This document shows positions 1 to 10,182 of a stretch of 64,000 nt of DNA, in pieces (within the stretch, counting starts at the first letter, position 1; each line of letters begins with the position of its first letter). Source of the stretch: CAVTWY01 sp963738575 (lineage in GTDB: Bacteria > Pseudomonadota > Gammaproteobacteria > Burkholderiales > Burkholderiaceae_C); contig CAVTWY010000002.1 in the NCBI GenBank assembly GCA_963738575.1, positions 1,116,001 through 1,180,000 of the forward strand. The letters run 5' to 3'. The translations under genes were made by a program, and so were the position numbers. Below the pieces are notes generated by a model. That model made no database searches, was not told the DNA's origin, and saw only the letters and a program-made list of their open reading frames with translations.

Positions 1-3000
1 CGAAGACACGGTGGCCACCGGCAACTTGCTGGCCAACGACACCGATGTCGAAGGCGCCGCCCTTTCGGTGACTCAATTTACGTTTGATGGCATCGTCTAC
101 AACGCGGGCGATGTTGCCACCGTCGTGGGCGTGGGTTCTTTGTTGATCACCACCACGGGCGCCTTTACCTTCACACCCGCACTCAACTACTTTGGCCCTG
201 TGCCTGCCGTCACCTACGTGGTCAGCGATGGCACGGCAACCGACACCGGGGCGTTGACCCTGGGGCCCGTCAACCCCTTGAACGACGCACCGGTGGCGGG
301 TGACGATACCTTCACCATCAACGAAGACCAAACCTTGAATGTGCCGTTCAGCGCCCTGTTGGTGGACGGGGTTGGTGCTGGCACTGACACCGACGTCGAC
401 GGCGATGCACTCACCATCGTGAGCGTGCAGGACGCCGTTAACGGCAGCGTTTTGATCGTGGGCGGCAACGTGGTGTTCACGCCCAACGCCAACTTCAACG
501 GAACGGCGTCGTTCACCTACGTGGTGAGTGACGGCAACGGAGGCTTTGACACCGCTGCGGTCAGCATCAACGTCGTTGCGGTCAACGATGCCCCTCTGGC
601 AAACAACGACAGCGTGGCCGTGGTCGAAGATACACCCGCCACTGGCAACGTGCTGGACAACGACAGCGACATCGAAGGCAGCCCCCTCACGCTGACGTCG
701 TTTGAAGTCAGTGGCACCAGCCACGCCGCCGGCACCAGCGTCACCATCGCAGGTGTGGGTCAGCTTACGGTCGCAGCCGACGGCAACTACACCTTCACGC
801 CCGCCAGCCACTACAACGGCGCCGTGCCCGTGGTGACCTACACCGTCAGCGACGGCGCAGCGTCGTCGCAAGCCACCTTGACTTTGGGACCCGTCACGGG
901 CGTCAACGACGCGCCCGCCGCCGCCCCCGACACCGTGCCCGTGATCGAAGACACGGTGGCCACTGCCAATGTCTTGCTCAACGATGCCGATGTGGATGGC
1001 GACCCCTTGACCGTCACCCAGTTTGCATTCGATGGCATCACCTACAGCGCAGGAACTACTGCCAGCGTGGCAGGCGTGGGTGACTTGGTCATTGACAGCT
1101 TGGGCAACCTAACCTTCACGCCCGCCCCTCACTACAACGGGGACGTTCCCGCGGTCAGCTACACCGTTTCTGATGGACAAGGCAGCAACGCCACCGCCGC
1201 TGTCACCATCGGCCCCATCACAGCCGTCAACGACGCGCCGATGGCGGTGGGCGACAGCTTCGTCGTGGCCGAAGACTCGGGTGCCACGGCACTTAACCTG
1301 CTGGCCAACGACACCGACGTCGATGGCGACACACTGAGCATCACCTCGATTGCGGGCACCCCACTGACACCAGGCACCGCACAGATCATCGCCGTGGCCG
1401 GCGGAACGGTGAATGTCACCAGTGGCGGCGCCATCAGCTTCACGCCCAGCCCCAACGCCAGCGGCCCCGTCAGTTTCGCGTACACCATCAGCGATGGCAA
1501 TGGCGGCACGTCAACAGCGACCGTCAATGGCACGGTCACGCCCGTCAACGACGACCCCGTGGCAACGCCCGACACCGTCGCCGTGGTGGAAGACACCCCC
1601 GCCACGGGCAACGTTCTTGGCAACGACACCGACGTCGACGGCGACGCTTTGCTGGTGTCCAGCTTCACCTACGACGGCGTGACGTACGCTGCGGGCACCT
1701 TGGCCAACGTGCCTGGTGTTGGCAGTTTGGTGATCAACAGCACCGGTGACTTCACATTTACGCCAGCGCTCAACTACAACGGTGCGGTGCCCGCTGTGAC
1801 GTACAGCGTGACAGACAACTTGGGTGGCGTTGCCACGGGCGCGCTCACGTTGGGGCCCGTCTCAACGGTCAACGACGCACCCGACGTCAATGCCGACACT
1901 TACAGCGTGGTGGAAGACGCGCCCGCAACCGTGCTTGACCTGCTTGCCAACGATGTTGACGTTGACGGCACGCCGCTGGTGATCACCAACCTTGCTGGCA
2001 CCCCTATCACGGCCGGGACCGCCGCGACTGTCAGCGTTGTCGGTGGCACCATCAATGTATCAAGTGCCGGGGTGGTCACGTTCACCCCAACCAGCAATTT
2101 CAACGGAACCTTTGGCTTCAACTACACCGCAAGTGACGGCTCGTTAAGCACCTCGGCCAGCGTCAATATTGAGGTGACCGCCGCGAACGACGCCCCCGTG
2201 GCCAACACTGACACCGCCAGCGTGGTGGAGGACACCCCCACCAGTGGCAACGTTTTAAGCAACGACACCGACGTGGAGGGCAACGCCCTGGTGGTGACGC
2301 AGTTTGATGTCGCGGGCACCCCCTACACGGCCGGCACCACGGCCGTCATCGCCGGCGTGGGTACGTTGGTGATCAACAGCGCTGGCGACTTCACCTTCAC
2401 ACCCCTACTCAACTACAACGGTGCGGTGCCCGCTGTGACGTACACCATCAGCGACGGCCAAGGTGGTAGCGCGACCGCAGCGCTGGACCTCGGGCCCGTC
2501 TCTGCCGTCAACGACGACCCCGTGGCTGTGCTTGACAGCTTCATCACCGATGAAGACACCACATCTTTGCCCATCGATGTGCTCATCAACGACACCGACG
2601 TGGACGGCAACCCATTGGCCTTGACCAGCATCGACGGCGTCGCCGTCGTTGCTGGCGTTGCCGCCATCATTCCTGTTGTGGGGGGCGTCGTGAACGTGTC
2701 CAGCGCGGGCGTGATCACATTCACACCCACGGCAAACTTCAATGGGCCCGTTACATTCACGTACGGCGTTAGCGACGGTGCCGGCGGCACTGCCACTGGC
2801 ACCGTGTCGGGAAGCATCACAGCCATCAACGACACGCCGGTGGCCGCTGACGATGCACTGAGCGTGGACGAGGACTCGTCATCGACACCCCTCGACCTTC
2901 TGGCCAATGATGGTGACGTTGACGGTGACCCGCTTGTTCTGGCGAGCATTGCTGGCGTGGCGATCACCCCGGGTGTGGCCGCGTCCATCGCGGTGGGCAA

Positions 3001-6000
3001 TGGCACGGTCAACGTTTCAAGCGCCGGCGCGGTGACTTTCACGCCCACCGCCAACTTTGCGGGTGTGGCATCGTTTGCCTACACCATCGTTGACGGCCAG
3101 GGTGGCACGGCAACAGCCAACGCCACGGTCACTGTTGGCGCTGTGAACGATGCACCCGTCAACGCTTTGCCCGCTGCGATTGGCACCAACGAAGACACGT
3201 CGGTTGCGATCGTTGGCTTGTCCATCAGCGACGTCGATGCCGCCGGCGGCAGCCTGACGGTGACCCTTGCTGTCAACAACGGCACGCTCATCGTCAGTGG
3301 CGGCGGCGCTGCCATCAGCGGCAGCTCGAGCAGCAGCGTACAGCTCACCGGCACGGTGGCGCAAATCAATGCCACTTTGTCATCGTCCGTGACGTTTGTG
3401 CCAACACCCAACTTGCATGGCAGCAGCACGTTGACGATGACCACCTCCGACAACGGCAACGTGGGTGCTGACCCCGGCCTGACGGGTGGCGTTGGTGACG
3501 AACAAGACGTGGACACGGTTGCCATCACCACCACGGCGGTGGTGGACACCCCATCGCTCACCATCAATCATCCAACAACAAACACGGTTGTTGCGCAAAC
3601 CAACTTTCAAACCGGCGGGTCATCTGCAACAGGCTTGCCAGGGGGCAACTGGCGCACCGACAACGCCGGTGACGCCATCGAAATCGCCAACTCGACCGCC
3701 TACATCGGAGGCGCTGACACGGGCAACTTGGTGCTGGAACTAGAGTCTACGGCGGGTGCAGCGTCTGACTTGTACACCGATGTCAGCGTGATTCGCGGCG
3801 AAGCCTATCGACTTGACTTGGCCTACGCCGCACGCACGGCCAACCTGACCGATTCCGACATCCAAGTGTTTTGGCAAGGGCAATTGATCACCACGTTGAG
3901 CAGCCGCAGCAACAGTTTGCAAAACTACCAGTTCAACTTGATCGCGACCAGCACCGGCACGGCGCGGCTGGAGTTTCAAGCGGTTGACACGAACGCAGGC
4001 GGTGGTGTGCTTGACAACCTCGTGCTCACACGCTTGGGTGCCACGGCGATTGCGGGGCAAGCATCGTTACTGCCGACACCGATGGGTGCGCTGGCTGACA
4101 CTGACGGCTCAGAGACCCTCAGCTACAGCCTGCAAGGCTTGCCCGTGGGCGCGGTGGTTAGCGACGGCAGCAACAGCTTTACCGCCACGGCGGGCAACAC
4201 CACCGCCAACATCACGGGCTGGAGCCTTGGCACGTTGACGATCACGCCACCGCTGGCCTTGACCGGTGCGATGAACCTCAGCTACACCGCCACCGCCACC
4301 GAGAGCAGCAACGGCACGCAGGCAGGCACCACGCAAGCGTTTGTCATCAACGTCGTTCCTGGCGACGCGGCACCCGTGGCTGTCGCCGACACAGGCACCA
4401 GCGCCGAAGAATCGGCCATCGCTGGCAACGTGCTGAGCAACGACACCGACGCCAACGGTGACGCGTTGGCCTTGAGCTCTTTCACCGTGCTTGGCACGGG
4501 CACGTTCAATGCCGGCGCCACTGCCACCATCACCAACGTGGGCACGCTGACGATGCAAGCCAACGGGGCGTACACGTTCACGCCGGTGCAGCACTACAGC
4601 GGCACGGTGCCGTCGGTGTCGTACGTGATGCGCGATGGCGATGGGTATGAGTCAAGCTCTACGCTGACCCTCAACGTCACACCCGTCACCGACGCACCAA
4701 CGCTACAGGCCTTGCCAAGTATCGCGATCCTTCACTCGTCCAACACCGTCATTTCGACGACCGCTGTGGACGCCATCGGCCAACCCGACACGGACGGCGT
4801 GACGCAGGCCAACCTGGAGATTGAGTTGGGTGTCGCAGCCGGGTTTCTGGACAACCGATTCGACCCGACCGGCCCCAATGTCAATGATCCGGGCTTTATC
4901 GACGTGTTTGACGGCAAGATCACCTCCTCTCAAGTGGCCATGACAGCAGGCATGCTGCTGACGTGGGATTACACCTTTACCAACGGCGAAAACCTGGCCA
5001 GTGAAGTACTCGATGGCTACAACGATATTGTCGTGCTGGTGGTGACCGACCCGCTGGGAGGTCGCCAGACGTTCTTGGTTGATTCGTCCGAGGAAAAGTT
5101 TCCGGCGCTCACATCGTCGGGCGCGTATTCATTTTCGGCGCCAACTGCGGGCAACTACACGTTTGACTGGTTGGTGCTCAACGCTCGCGATGGCTTCAAA
5201 GACTCCACGCTGAGCCTCAACAACACCCGCATATCACTTCCCAGCAACCCGAGCTTTTACAGCACCCCTGTGGCCATTCCGACGCTGGGGGCCAGGTTGG
5301 TCGATACCGATGGATCTGAGACCCTGAGCATCAAAATCGCCGGTTTTGCGCCCGGATCAATCTTCACCGCGGGCACTGACAATGGCGACGGAAGTTGGAC
5401 CTTCACCCAAGCCGAGATGGCCAACCTCATGCTTCTGGTGCCACAGACTTACACCGGCACGATGAACCTGACGGTTACCGCCATTGCCACCGATGGTGCC
5501 AGTGCCGCAGTAAGCACGTCACAGACCATGATTGTCACGGTAGCGAGCACCTCCAACACGTTCACCACCAGCACGCAGGCAGGGCAGACACTAACCGGCA
5601 CAGCAGGCAACGACATCATTCGCGGTTACGCGGGCAATGACACCATCAACGCCGGCAACGGCGCTGACCATGCCAACGGCGGCGCTGGCAACGACGCTGT
5701 CAACGGTCAGGCCGGCGACGACATGCTCTACGGGGACGTAGGCAACGATTCGCTCAACGGCAGCACGGGGAACGACGTCCTCAATGGTGGCGCGGGTACA
5801 GACACCCTGGTGGGTGGCACCCAGTCTGACCGATTTGTGTGGATCAGCGGTGACCAAGGCTTGCTGGGCGCCCCGACCGTTGACACCATCAGCGACTTCA
5901 GCAACGTGTTGGGCGGCGACGTGATCGACGTGCGCAACCTGCTCATCGGCGAAAACTACAACAACCTGTCGAACTACTTGCACTTCACTTTTTCTGTGGC

Positions 6001-6619
6001 CACCAACGCCACGACCTTGTCCATCAGCACCGCAGGTGGCTATGGTGCGGGCTACTCGCTTGCGCAGACCAGCCAGACGATCGTGTTTACCAACGTCAAT
6101 TTGGTGGGCGCTTACACCTCGGATGCCCAAGTCATTGACGACCTGATTGCGCGCCACTTGTTGGTGGTTGACATTGGCACCAGCAACCCGATCCTGGTCA
6201 AGCAAACGGCCACGGTGATCGTCGACGCGCTGGGCGTTGCGTCTGCGGGCAGCGAAGTCGAGTTTGCAGCGCCGTCGAATTCGTCCATTGAAGCCTCAAC
6301 GCTGACGGATGCTTCGCAGCCGATGGGTGCCCTCAGCTTCGGCCCGGAGCTGCGCAACGTGCTCGCTCAGGCCTTGGGCGACGACCAACGGGACATGGCG
6401 ATCGACGGCTGGCTCGACCGGCTAAGCCTCACAGCGCACGGCCCCGCTGCGGTGATATCCCCCGAGGCTGCATCTGTTGCGCAGCCCTCACGTGATGACG
6501 CACCGACCATGGAACTTCCTGGGGAAATGGCACTTTTCAGTGATATGGTGCGCAGCGGCGGCGAGCAAGTCATTCATGAGTGGCTGGAAAAGTCGCGCGC
6601 CACTGCAGACATGTACTGA
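1..6619 (+). CDS. Giant cadherin-like/RTX surface adhesin, 3' part (5' end outside window)
   Basis: The frame is open from the window edge, so the N terminus is missing; the visible part is about 2,200 residues. It is built from about eleven tandem domains of roughly 95-105 residues. Each opens with a VNDAP/VNDDP-like motif, then an EDT and a LLANDTDVDG-like motif, as in bacterial cadherin-like/VCBS repeats. A different jelly-roll-like segment lies at about residues 1193-1344. Near residues 1865-1940 there are nonapeptide GGxGxDxLx calcium-binding RTX repeats, then a type I secretion target-like domain (DRFVW onward). By family, such proteins leave through a TolC/ABC/HlyD secretor and act in surface attachment or biofilm formation. 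The next gene is a TolC homologue 39 bp downstream. Oddity: about 145 residues follow the secretion domain. Function as an adhesin is inferred from architecture. Confidence 0.88.
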   Translation, partial: EDTVATGNLLANDTDVEGAALSVTQFTFDGIVYNAGDVATVVGVGSLLITTTGAFTFTPALNYFGPVPAVTYVVSDGTATDTGALTLGPVNPLNDAPVAGDDTFTINEDQTLNVPFSALLVDGVGAGTDTDVDGDALTIVSVQDAVNGSVLIVGGNVVFTPNANFNGTASFTYVVSDGNGGFDTAAVSINVVAVNDAPLANNDSVAVVEDTPATGNVLDNDSDIEGSPLTLTSFEVSGTSHAAGTSVTIAGVGQLTVAADGNYTFTPASHYNGAVPVVTYTVSDGAASSQATLTLGPVTGVNDAPAAAPDTVPVIEDTVATANVLLNDADVDGDPLTVTQFAFDGITYSAGTTASVAGVGDLVIDSLGNLTFTPAPHYNGDVPAVSYTVSDGQGSNATAAVTIGPITAVNDAPMAVGDSFVVAEDSGATALNLLANDTDVDGDTLSITSIAGTPLTPGTAQIIAVAGGTVNVTSGGAISFTPSPNASGPVSFAYTISDGNGGTSTATVNGTVTPVNDDPVATPDTVAVVEDTPATGNVLGNDTDVDGDALLVSSFTYDGVTYAAGTLANVPGVGSLVINSTGDFTFTPALNYNGAVPAVTYSVTDNLGGVATGALTLGPVSTVNDAPDVNADTYSVVEDAPATVLDLLANDVDVDGTPLVITNLAGTPITAGTAATVSVVGGTINVSSAGVVTFTPTSNFNGTFGFNYTASDGSLSTSASVNIEVTAANDAPVANTDTASVVEDTPTSGNVLSNDTDVEGNALVVTQFDVAGTPYTAGTTAVIAGVGTLVINSAGDFTFTPLLNYNGAVPAVTYTISDGQGGSATAALDLGPVSAVNDDPVAVLDSFITDEDTTSLPIDVLINDTDVDGNPLALTSIDGVAVVAGVAAIIPVVGGVVNVSSAGVITFTPTANFNGPVTFTYGVSDGAGGTATGTVSGSITAINDTPVAADDALSVDEDSSSTPLDLLANDGDVDGDPLVLASIAGVAITPGVAASIAVGNGTVNVSSAGAVTFTPTANFAGVASFAYTIVDGQGGTATANATVTVGAVNDAPVNALPAAIGTNEDTSVAIVGLSISDVDAAGGSLTVTLAVNNGTLIVSGGGAAISGSSSSSVQLTGTVAQINATLSSSVTFVPTPNLHGSSTLTMTTSDNGNVGADPGLTGGVGDEQDVDTVAITTTAVVDTPSLTINHPTTNTVVAQTNFQTGGSSATGLPGGNWRTDNAGDAIEIANSTAYIGGADTGNLVLELESTAGAASDLYTDVSVIRGEAYRLDLAYAARTANLTDSDIQVFWQGQLITTLSSRSNSLQNYQFNLIATSTGTARLEFQAVDTNAGGGVLDNLVLTRLGATAIAGQASLLPTPMGALADTDGSETLSYSLQGLPVGAVVSDGSNSFTATAGNTTANITGWSLGTLTITPPLALTGAMNLSYTATATESSNGTQAGTTQAFVINVVPGDAAPVAVADTGTSAEESAIAGNVLSNDTDANGDALALSSFTVLGTGTFNAGATATITNVGTLTMQANGAYTFTPVQHYSGTVPSVSYVMRDGDGYESSSTLTLNVTPVTDAPTLQALPSIAILHSSNTVISTTAVDAIGQPDTDGVTQANLEIELGVAAGFLDNRFDPTGPNVNDPGFIDVFDGKITSSQVAMTAGMLLTWDYTFTNGENLASEVLDGYNDIVVLVVTDPLGGRQTFLVDSSEEKFPALTSSGAYSFSAPTAGNYTFDWLVLNARDGFKDSTLSLNNTRISLPSNPSFYSTPVAIPTLGARLVDTDGSETLSIKIAGFAPGSIFTAGTDNGDGSWTFTQAEMANLMLLVPQTYTGTMNLTVTAIATDGASAAVSTSQTMIVTVASTSNTFTTSTQAGQTLTGTAGNDIIRGYAGNDTINAGNGADHANGGAGNDAVNGQAGDDMLYGDVGNDSLNGSTGNDVLNGGAGTDTLVGGTQSDRFVWISGDQGLLGAPTVDTISDFSNVLGGDVIDVRNLLIGENYNNLSNYLHFTFSVATNATTLSISTAGGYGAGYSLAQTSQTIVFTNVNLVGAYTSDAQVIDDLIARHLLVVDIGTSNPILVKQTATVIVDALGVASAGSEVEFAAPSNSSIEASTLTDASQPMGALSFGPELRNVLAQALGDDQRDMAIDGWLDRLSLTAHGPAAVISPEAASVAQPSRDDAPTMELPGEMALFSDMVRSGGEQVIHEWLEKSRATADMY

Positions 6620-6658
6620 TAGGGCTGGCCACGGCGAGCCCTGGCTATTTTTTAAGTC

Positions 6659-8272
6659 ATGATCAAACACTTGCCAAAGACCTCGGCACGACGGCAAAGC
6701 AAGCGGCGGCTGGTCAGCGCAGCCGCTGCGTCCGCCGTGCTGGCCTTGTTGGGTCATGCATCCATCGCTCAGGCTCAAACCGACGCCAACACCACACTGA
6801 GCGACGTGGTTCGGCGCGCGTTGGCCACCAGCCCCGACGTGTCGGCCCGAATCAACGCCCTGCGCGGCGCGGGTGATGCTGTCGACGCAGCGCGCGGGGG
6901 CCTGTACCCACGTGTAGACGCAGACGCCACCATCGGCCGTACCAACGATCGCATCACCACGCGCCTGCCGGTGGCCCAAAGCCTGTCCCACCATGGTGTG
7001 GCGTTAAGCGCCACCCAATTGCTGTGGGACGGCGGGGCTGTGCGCAGTGACGTCGCCCGCTTGGGCCATGAACGCCTGGCACGCTGGTTTGAGTTTGTCG
7101 ACGTTTCAGAGCAAATCGCGCTGGAGGCGGTGCGTGCCTACCAGGACGTACTGCGCTTTCGCCGCTTGTTGTCGTTGGCCGAAGACACCTATGTGCAGCA
7201 CAAATTTGTCGCCCAGCAAATGCAGACGCGCCTGCAAGCCGGCGTGGGCCGGGGTGTGGATCTGGAGCAGGCGTTGGCCCGACTGGCGCTGTCCGAATCC
7301 AACATGGCCACGGAAGCCGCGAACCTGCACGACGTGACAGCGCGCTACCTGCGCGTGGTGGGCGACGCGCCCTCTGCGATGCTTTTGACGCCGTCGAGTT
7401 TTGATGCCGTCATGCCGGCCTCGGGCCAAGAGGCCACCGATTCAGCCGCCAAACAAAGCGCAGCCATCAGCGCCAGCATTGAAGGCATGCGGGCGGCCCG
7501 CGAAAGCATCACCACGCGCAGTGCGGCCTACCAGCCCAAAGTGGAAGCCCGCGTGCGCAGTGGTGTTGGACGCAACTTTGACGGCGTGGCCGACCAAAAG
7601 CGAGACACCAGTGCGCAACTGGCACTCAACTGGAACCTCTACAACGGCGGCTCCGACCAAGCGCGCGTGCGCCAAGCCACGCGCTTGATGGACCAAGCCG
7701 CCGACACGCGCGACAAAACCTGTCGCGACGTGCGTCAAACTGCCGCCATAGCCTACAACGACACCCGCAAACTAACCGAATCGTTGGTCTCGCTCGAGCG
7801 CAACACCGCGTCGATCATCAAAGCCCGCGACGCCTACCGCCAGCAGTTTGACATCGGCCAACGCAACCTGCTGGACTTGCTCAACGCCGAGAATGAGGTG
7901 TACACCGCACGCCGCGCCGTGGTGAACGCGCGCAGCGACTTGGCCATCGCGCAAGCACGCTCGTTGGCGGCGATGCAGCGATTGAACACCCAGCTTGGCA
8001 TTGCCCGCGTCACCGACGCAGGCCCAGCACCCGACGGTTGGGAAGCGGGTGCCGACGGCCCCGCGCGCTGCCCAACCACGGTGGCTCAAGTCACGGGCAC
8101 CACCCCGCGCAGTGAGCTGGATGCGCGAGCCGAGCAAATGGTGAAGGCTGCGCCGCCGCTGGTGGCCCCTGCGCCGCAAGCGGTGCCCGCTGCGGCTGCG
8201 CCCGCCTCTGCCCCTGCGCTTACCCCTGCGCCAGAAACAAAACCCAAAAAGCCACCGCGCCGCTTGCAGTAA
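6659..8272 (+). CDS. TolC-family outer-membrane efflux/type I secretion protein
   Basis: The 537-residue product starts with a basic segment and a hydrophobic signal peptide ending near AQAQ at residues 37-40. Two halves of the outer-membrane efflux family follow: long Ala-rich helices, an early ALATSPDV segment, and a later NLLDLLNAENEVYTAR segment typical of TolC/LapE-like proteins. The C terminus is an Ala/Pro-rich, lysine-ended tail of about 60 residues that is probably disordered. The protein would be the trimeric outer-membrane channel of a type I secretion system. Placement directly after the RTX adhesin suggests it exports that protein; the ABC transporter and membrane-fusion subunits are not in the window. 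It converges on lpdA. Confidence 0.88.
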   Translation: MIKHLPKTSARRQSKRRLVSAAAASAVLALLGHASIAQAQTDANTTLSDVVRRALATSPDVSARINALRGAGDAVDAARGGLYPRVDADATIGRTNDRITTRLPVAQSLSHHGVALSATQLLWDGGAVRSDVARLGHERLARWFEFVDVSEQIALEAVRAYQDVLRFRRLLSLAEDTYVQHKFVAQQMQTRLQAGVGRGVDLEQALARLALSESNMATEAANLHDVTARYLRVVGDAPSAMLLTPSSFDAVMPASGQEATDSAAKQSAAISASIEGMRAARESITTRSAAYQPKVEARVRSGVGRNFDGVADQKRDTSAQLALNWNLYNGGSDQARVRQATRLMDQAADTRDKTCRDVRQTAAIAYNDTRKLTESLVSLERNTASIIKARDAYRQQFDIGQRNLLDLLNAENEVYTARRAVVNARSDLAIAQARSLAAMQRLNTQLGIARVTDAGPAPDGWEAGADGPARCPTTVAQVTGTTPRSELDARAEQMVKAAPPLVAPAPQAVPAAAAPASAPALTPAPETKPKKPPRRLQ

Positions 8273-8335
8273 CGCAGGCGCCAAAAAAAGACGGACGACT
8301 CATGCACCGCCAGCTTGCACGCTGGCAGTCGGTGC

Positions 8336-10177
8336 TCAATCCTTGCGAGCCGACTTGGATACCGGCGGCAGGTCGGTGCAAGAGCCATGCGCCACTTCAG
8401 CCGCCATGCCGATCGACTCACCCAGCGTGGGGTGTGGATGAATCGTCTTGCCGATGTCCACCACGTCGGCACCCATCTCGATGGCCAATGCCACTTCACC
8501 AATCATGTCGCCCGCGTGGGTGCCGACAATGCCGCCACCCAAGATGCGGTGCGACTCGGCGTCAAACAGCAATTTGGTGAAGCCCTCGTCACGGCCGTTG
8601 GCAATGGCGCGCCCGGAGGCGTTCCAGGGGAACAAGCCCTTTTTGACCGCAATGCCTTGGGCCTTGGCTTCGTCTTCGGTCAGACCGACCCACGCCACCT
8701 CAGGGTCGGTGTAGGCCACGCTTGGGATGACGCGCGCGTCAAACTGAGCCTTGCTGTCACCCGCAGCCACCTCGGCGGCCACATGCGCCTCGTGCACCGC
8801 CTTGTGCGCCAGCATGGGTTGCCCCACCACGTCGCCGATGGCGAAAATGTGTGCGACGTTGGTGCGCATTTGCACATCCACCGGAATGAAGCCCCGATCG
8901 CTCACGATGACTCCTGCTTTTTCGGCAGCGATTTTTTTGCCGTTGGGGCTGCGCCCCACCGCCTGCAACACCACGTCGTAGCGCTGTGGATCCTTGGGAG
9001 CGCCCTCACCCTCAAACTTGACGTAGATGCCGTCTTTTTTGGCCTCGGCACCCACCGTTTTGGTTTTGAGCATGATGTTGTCAAAGCGTGGCGCGTTCAT
9101 CTTCTGCCACACCTTGACCAAGTCGCGGTCGGCGCCTTGCATCAGGCCGTCGAGCATCTCCACCACGTCCAGGCGCGCGCCCAGCGTGGAATACACCGTG
9201 CCCATCTCGAGCCCAATGATGCCGCCGCCCACGATGAGCATTTTCTTGGGACGGTCGCGCATCTCGAGTGCGCCGGTTGAATCAACGATGCGCGGGTCGT
9301 CGGGCAAAAACGGCAACCGCACGGCTTGCGACCCCGCCGCGATGATGCACTGCTTGAACTTGATGGTTTGCGACTTGCCCGTTTTGTCTTGCGCGGTGCC
9401 CGTGGTCTCTTCAACCATCACGTGGTGGGGATCGACAAAGCTGCCGTAGCCACGCACCACCGTCACCTTGCGCATCTTGGCCATGGCCGCCAGGCCACCG
9501 GTGAGCTTGCTCACCACCTTGTTTTTGTGGGCCAGCAGCTTTTGCGTGTCGACCGTGGGGGCAGCAAACGTCACCCCCAGATCGGCAAAGTGTTTGACCT
9601 CGTCCATCACAGAAGCCACATGCAACAACGCTTTGCTTGGGATGCACCCGACGTTCAAGCACACACCGCCGAGCGACGCGTAACGCTCAACGATCACCGT
9701 CTTCAGACCCAAGTCGGCGGCACGAAATGCGGCTGAGTAACCACCCGGGCCGGCACCCAGCACCAACAAGTCGCACTCGATGTCAGCAGCGCCGGTGTAG
9801 GCGTCTGGCGTGGGCCCGGCTGCGCGAGCTGCGGTTGGTACCGATGCCGCTGCTTGGGTTGCAACAGCTGCTGCGGGTGCGGCCGCGGTTGGCGCAGGCG
9901 CCACGGCCGGTGACGCTGCTGCAGCTTGCACCGTTGCACCTTGCGCCTCCATCACCAAAACAACCGACCCCATGGCAACTTTGTCGCCCAGCTTGACGCT
10001 CAACGATTTAACCACCCCCGCGTGCGACGACGGAATCTCCATCGATGCCTTGTCGCTCTCCACCGTGATGAGCGACTGTTCGACCGCGACCGTGTCACCG
10101 GGCTTGACCAGCAACTCAATGACAGTGACCTCTTTGAAGTCACCAATGTCGGGTACCTTGATGTCGATGCTTGCCAT
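8336..10177 (-). CDS. lpdA: Dihydrolipoyl dehydrogenase (E3) with N-terminal lipoyl domain
   Basis: E3 reoxidises dihydrolipoamide on the pyruvate dehydrogenase complex, using FAD and NAD+. The 613-residue protein begins with a lipoyl domain (DKA motif, lipoyl lysine near residue 43). An Ala/Pro linker follows, then the flavoprotein: FAD motif GAGPGGYSAAF, the redox cysteines in GGVCLNVGCIPSK, an NAD motif GGGIIGLEMG, and a C-terminal HPHPTLGES active-site histidine region. E3 proteins without the lipoyl domain are about 470 residues; the longer form is common in betaproteobacteria. I place the start at the ATG at 10177, because AAGGTGA lies just upstream and MASIDIKVPDIG matches the family start; a GTG at 10186 would add three residues. 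It is the last gene of the aceE-aceF operon. Confidence 0.95.
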   Translation of the reverse strand: MASIDIKVPDIGDFKEVTVIELLVKPGDTVAVEQSLITVESDKASMEIPSSHAGVVKSLSVKLGDKVAMGSVVLVMEAQGATVQAAAASPAVAPAPTAAAPAAAVATQAAASVPTAARAAGPTPDAYTGAADIECDLLVLGAGPGGYSAAFRAADLGLKTVIVERYASLGGVCLNVGCIPSKALLHVASVMDEVKHFADLGVTFAAPTVDTQKLLAHKNKVVSKLTGGLAAMAKMRKVTVVRGYGSFVDPHHVMVEETTGTAQDKTGKSQTIKFKQCIIAAGSQAVRLPFLPDDPRIVDSTGALEMRDRPKKMLIVGGGIIGLEMGTVYSTLGARLDVVEMLDGLMQGADRDLVKVWQKMNAPRFDNIMLKTKTVGAEAKKDGIYVKFEGEGAPKDPQRYDVVLQAVGRSPNGKKIAAEKAGVIVSDRGFIPVDVQMRTNVAHIFAIGDVVGQPMLAHKAVHEAHVAAEVAAGDSKAQFDARVIPSVAYTDPEVAWVGLTEDEAKAQGIAVKKGLFPWNASGRAIANGRDEGFTKLLFDAESHRILGGGIVGTHAGDMIGEVALAIEMGADVVDIGKTIHPHPTLGESIGMAAEVAHGSCTDLPPVSKSARKD

Positions 10178-10182
10178 CGTTG

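Noticed and set aside
2413..3054. Long minus-strand open frame opposite the adhesin
   Set aside because: It and several similar antisense frames mirror the tandem repeats of the plus-strand gene; composition is repetitive and no start signals or family motifs are present.
1..5580. Regular repeats in the adhesin considered as a CRISPR or minisatellite
   Set aside because: The periodicity of about 300 bp is protein-level (cadherin-like domains) with much synonymous variation, not conserved DNA repeats with spacers.
8303..8335. Hairpin between the TolC and lpdA genes (GCACCG/CGGTGC with inner CCAGC/GCTGG)
   Set aside because: The stem is bulged and no T-tract follows directly on either strand, so a terminator call is not supported.
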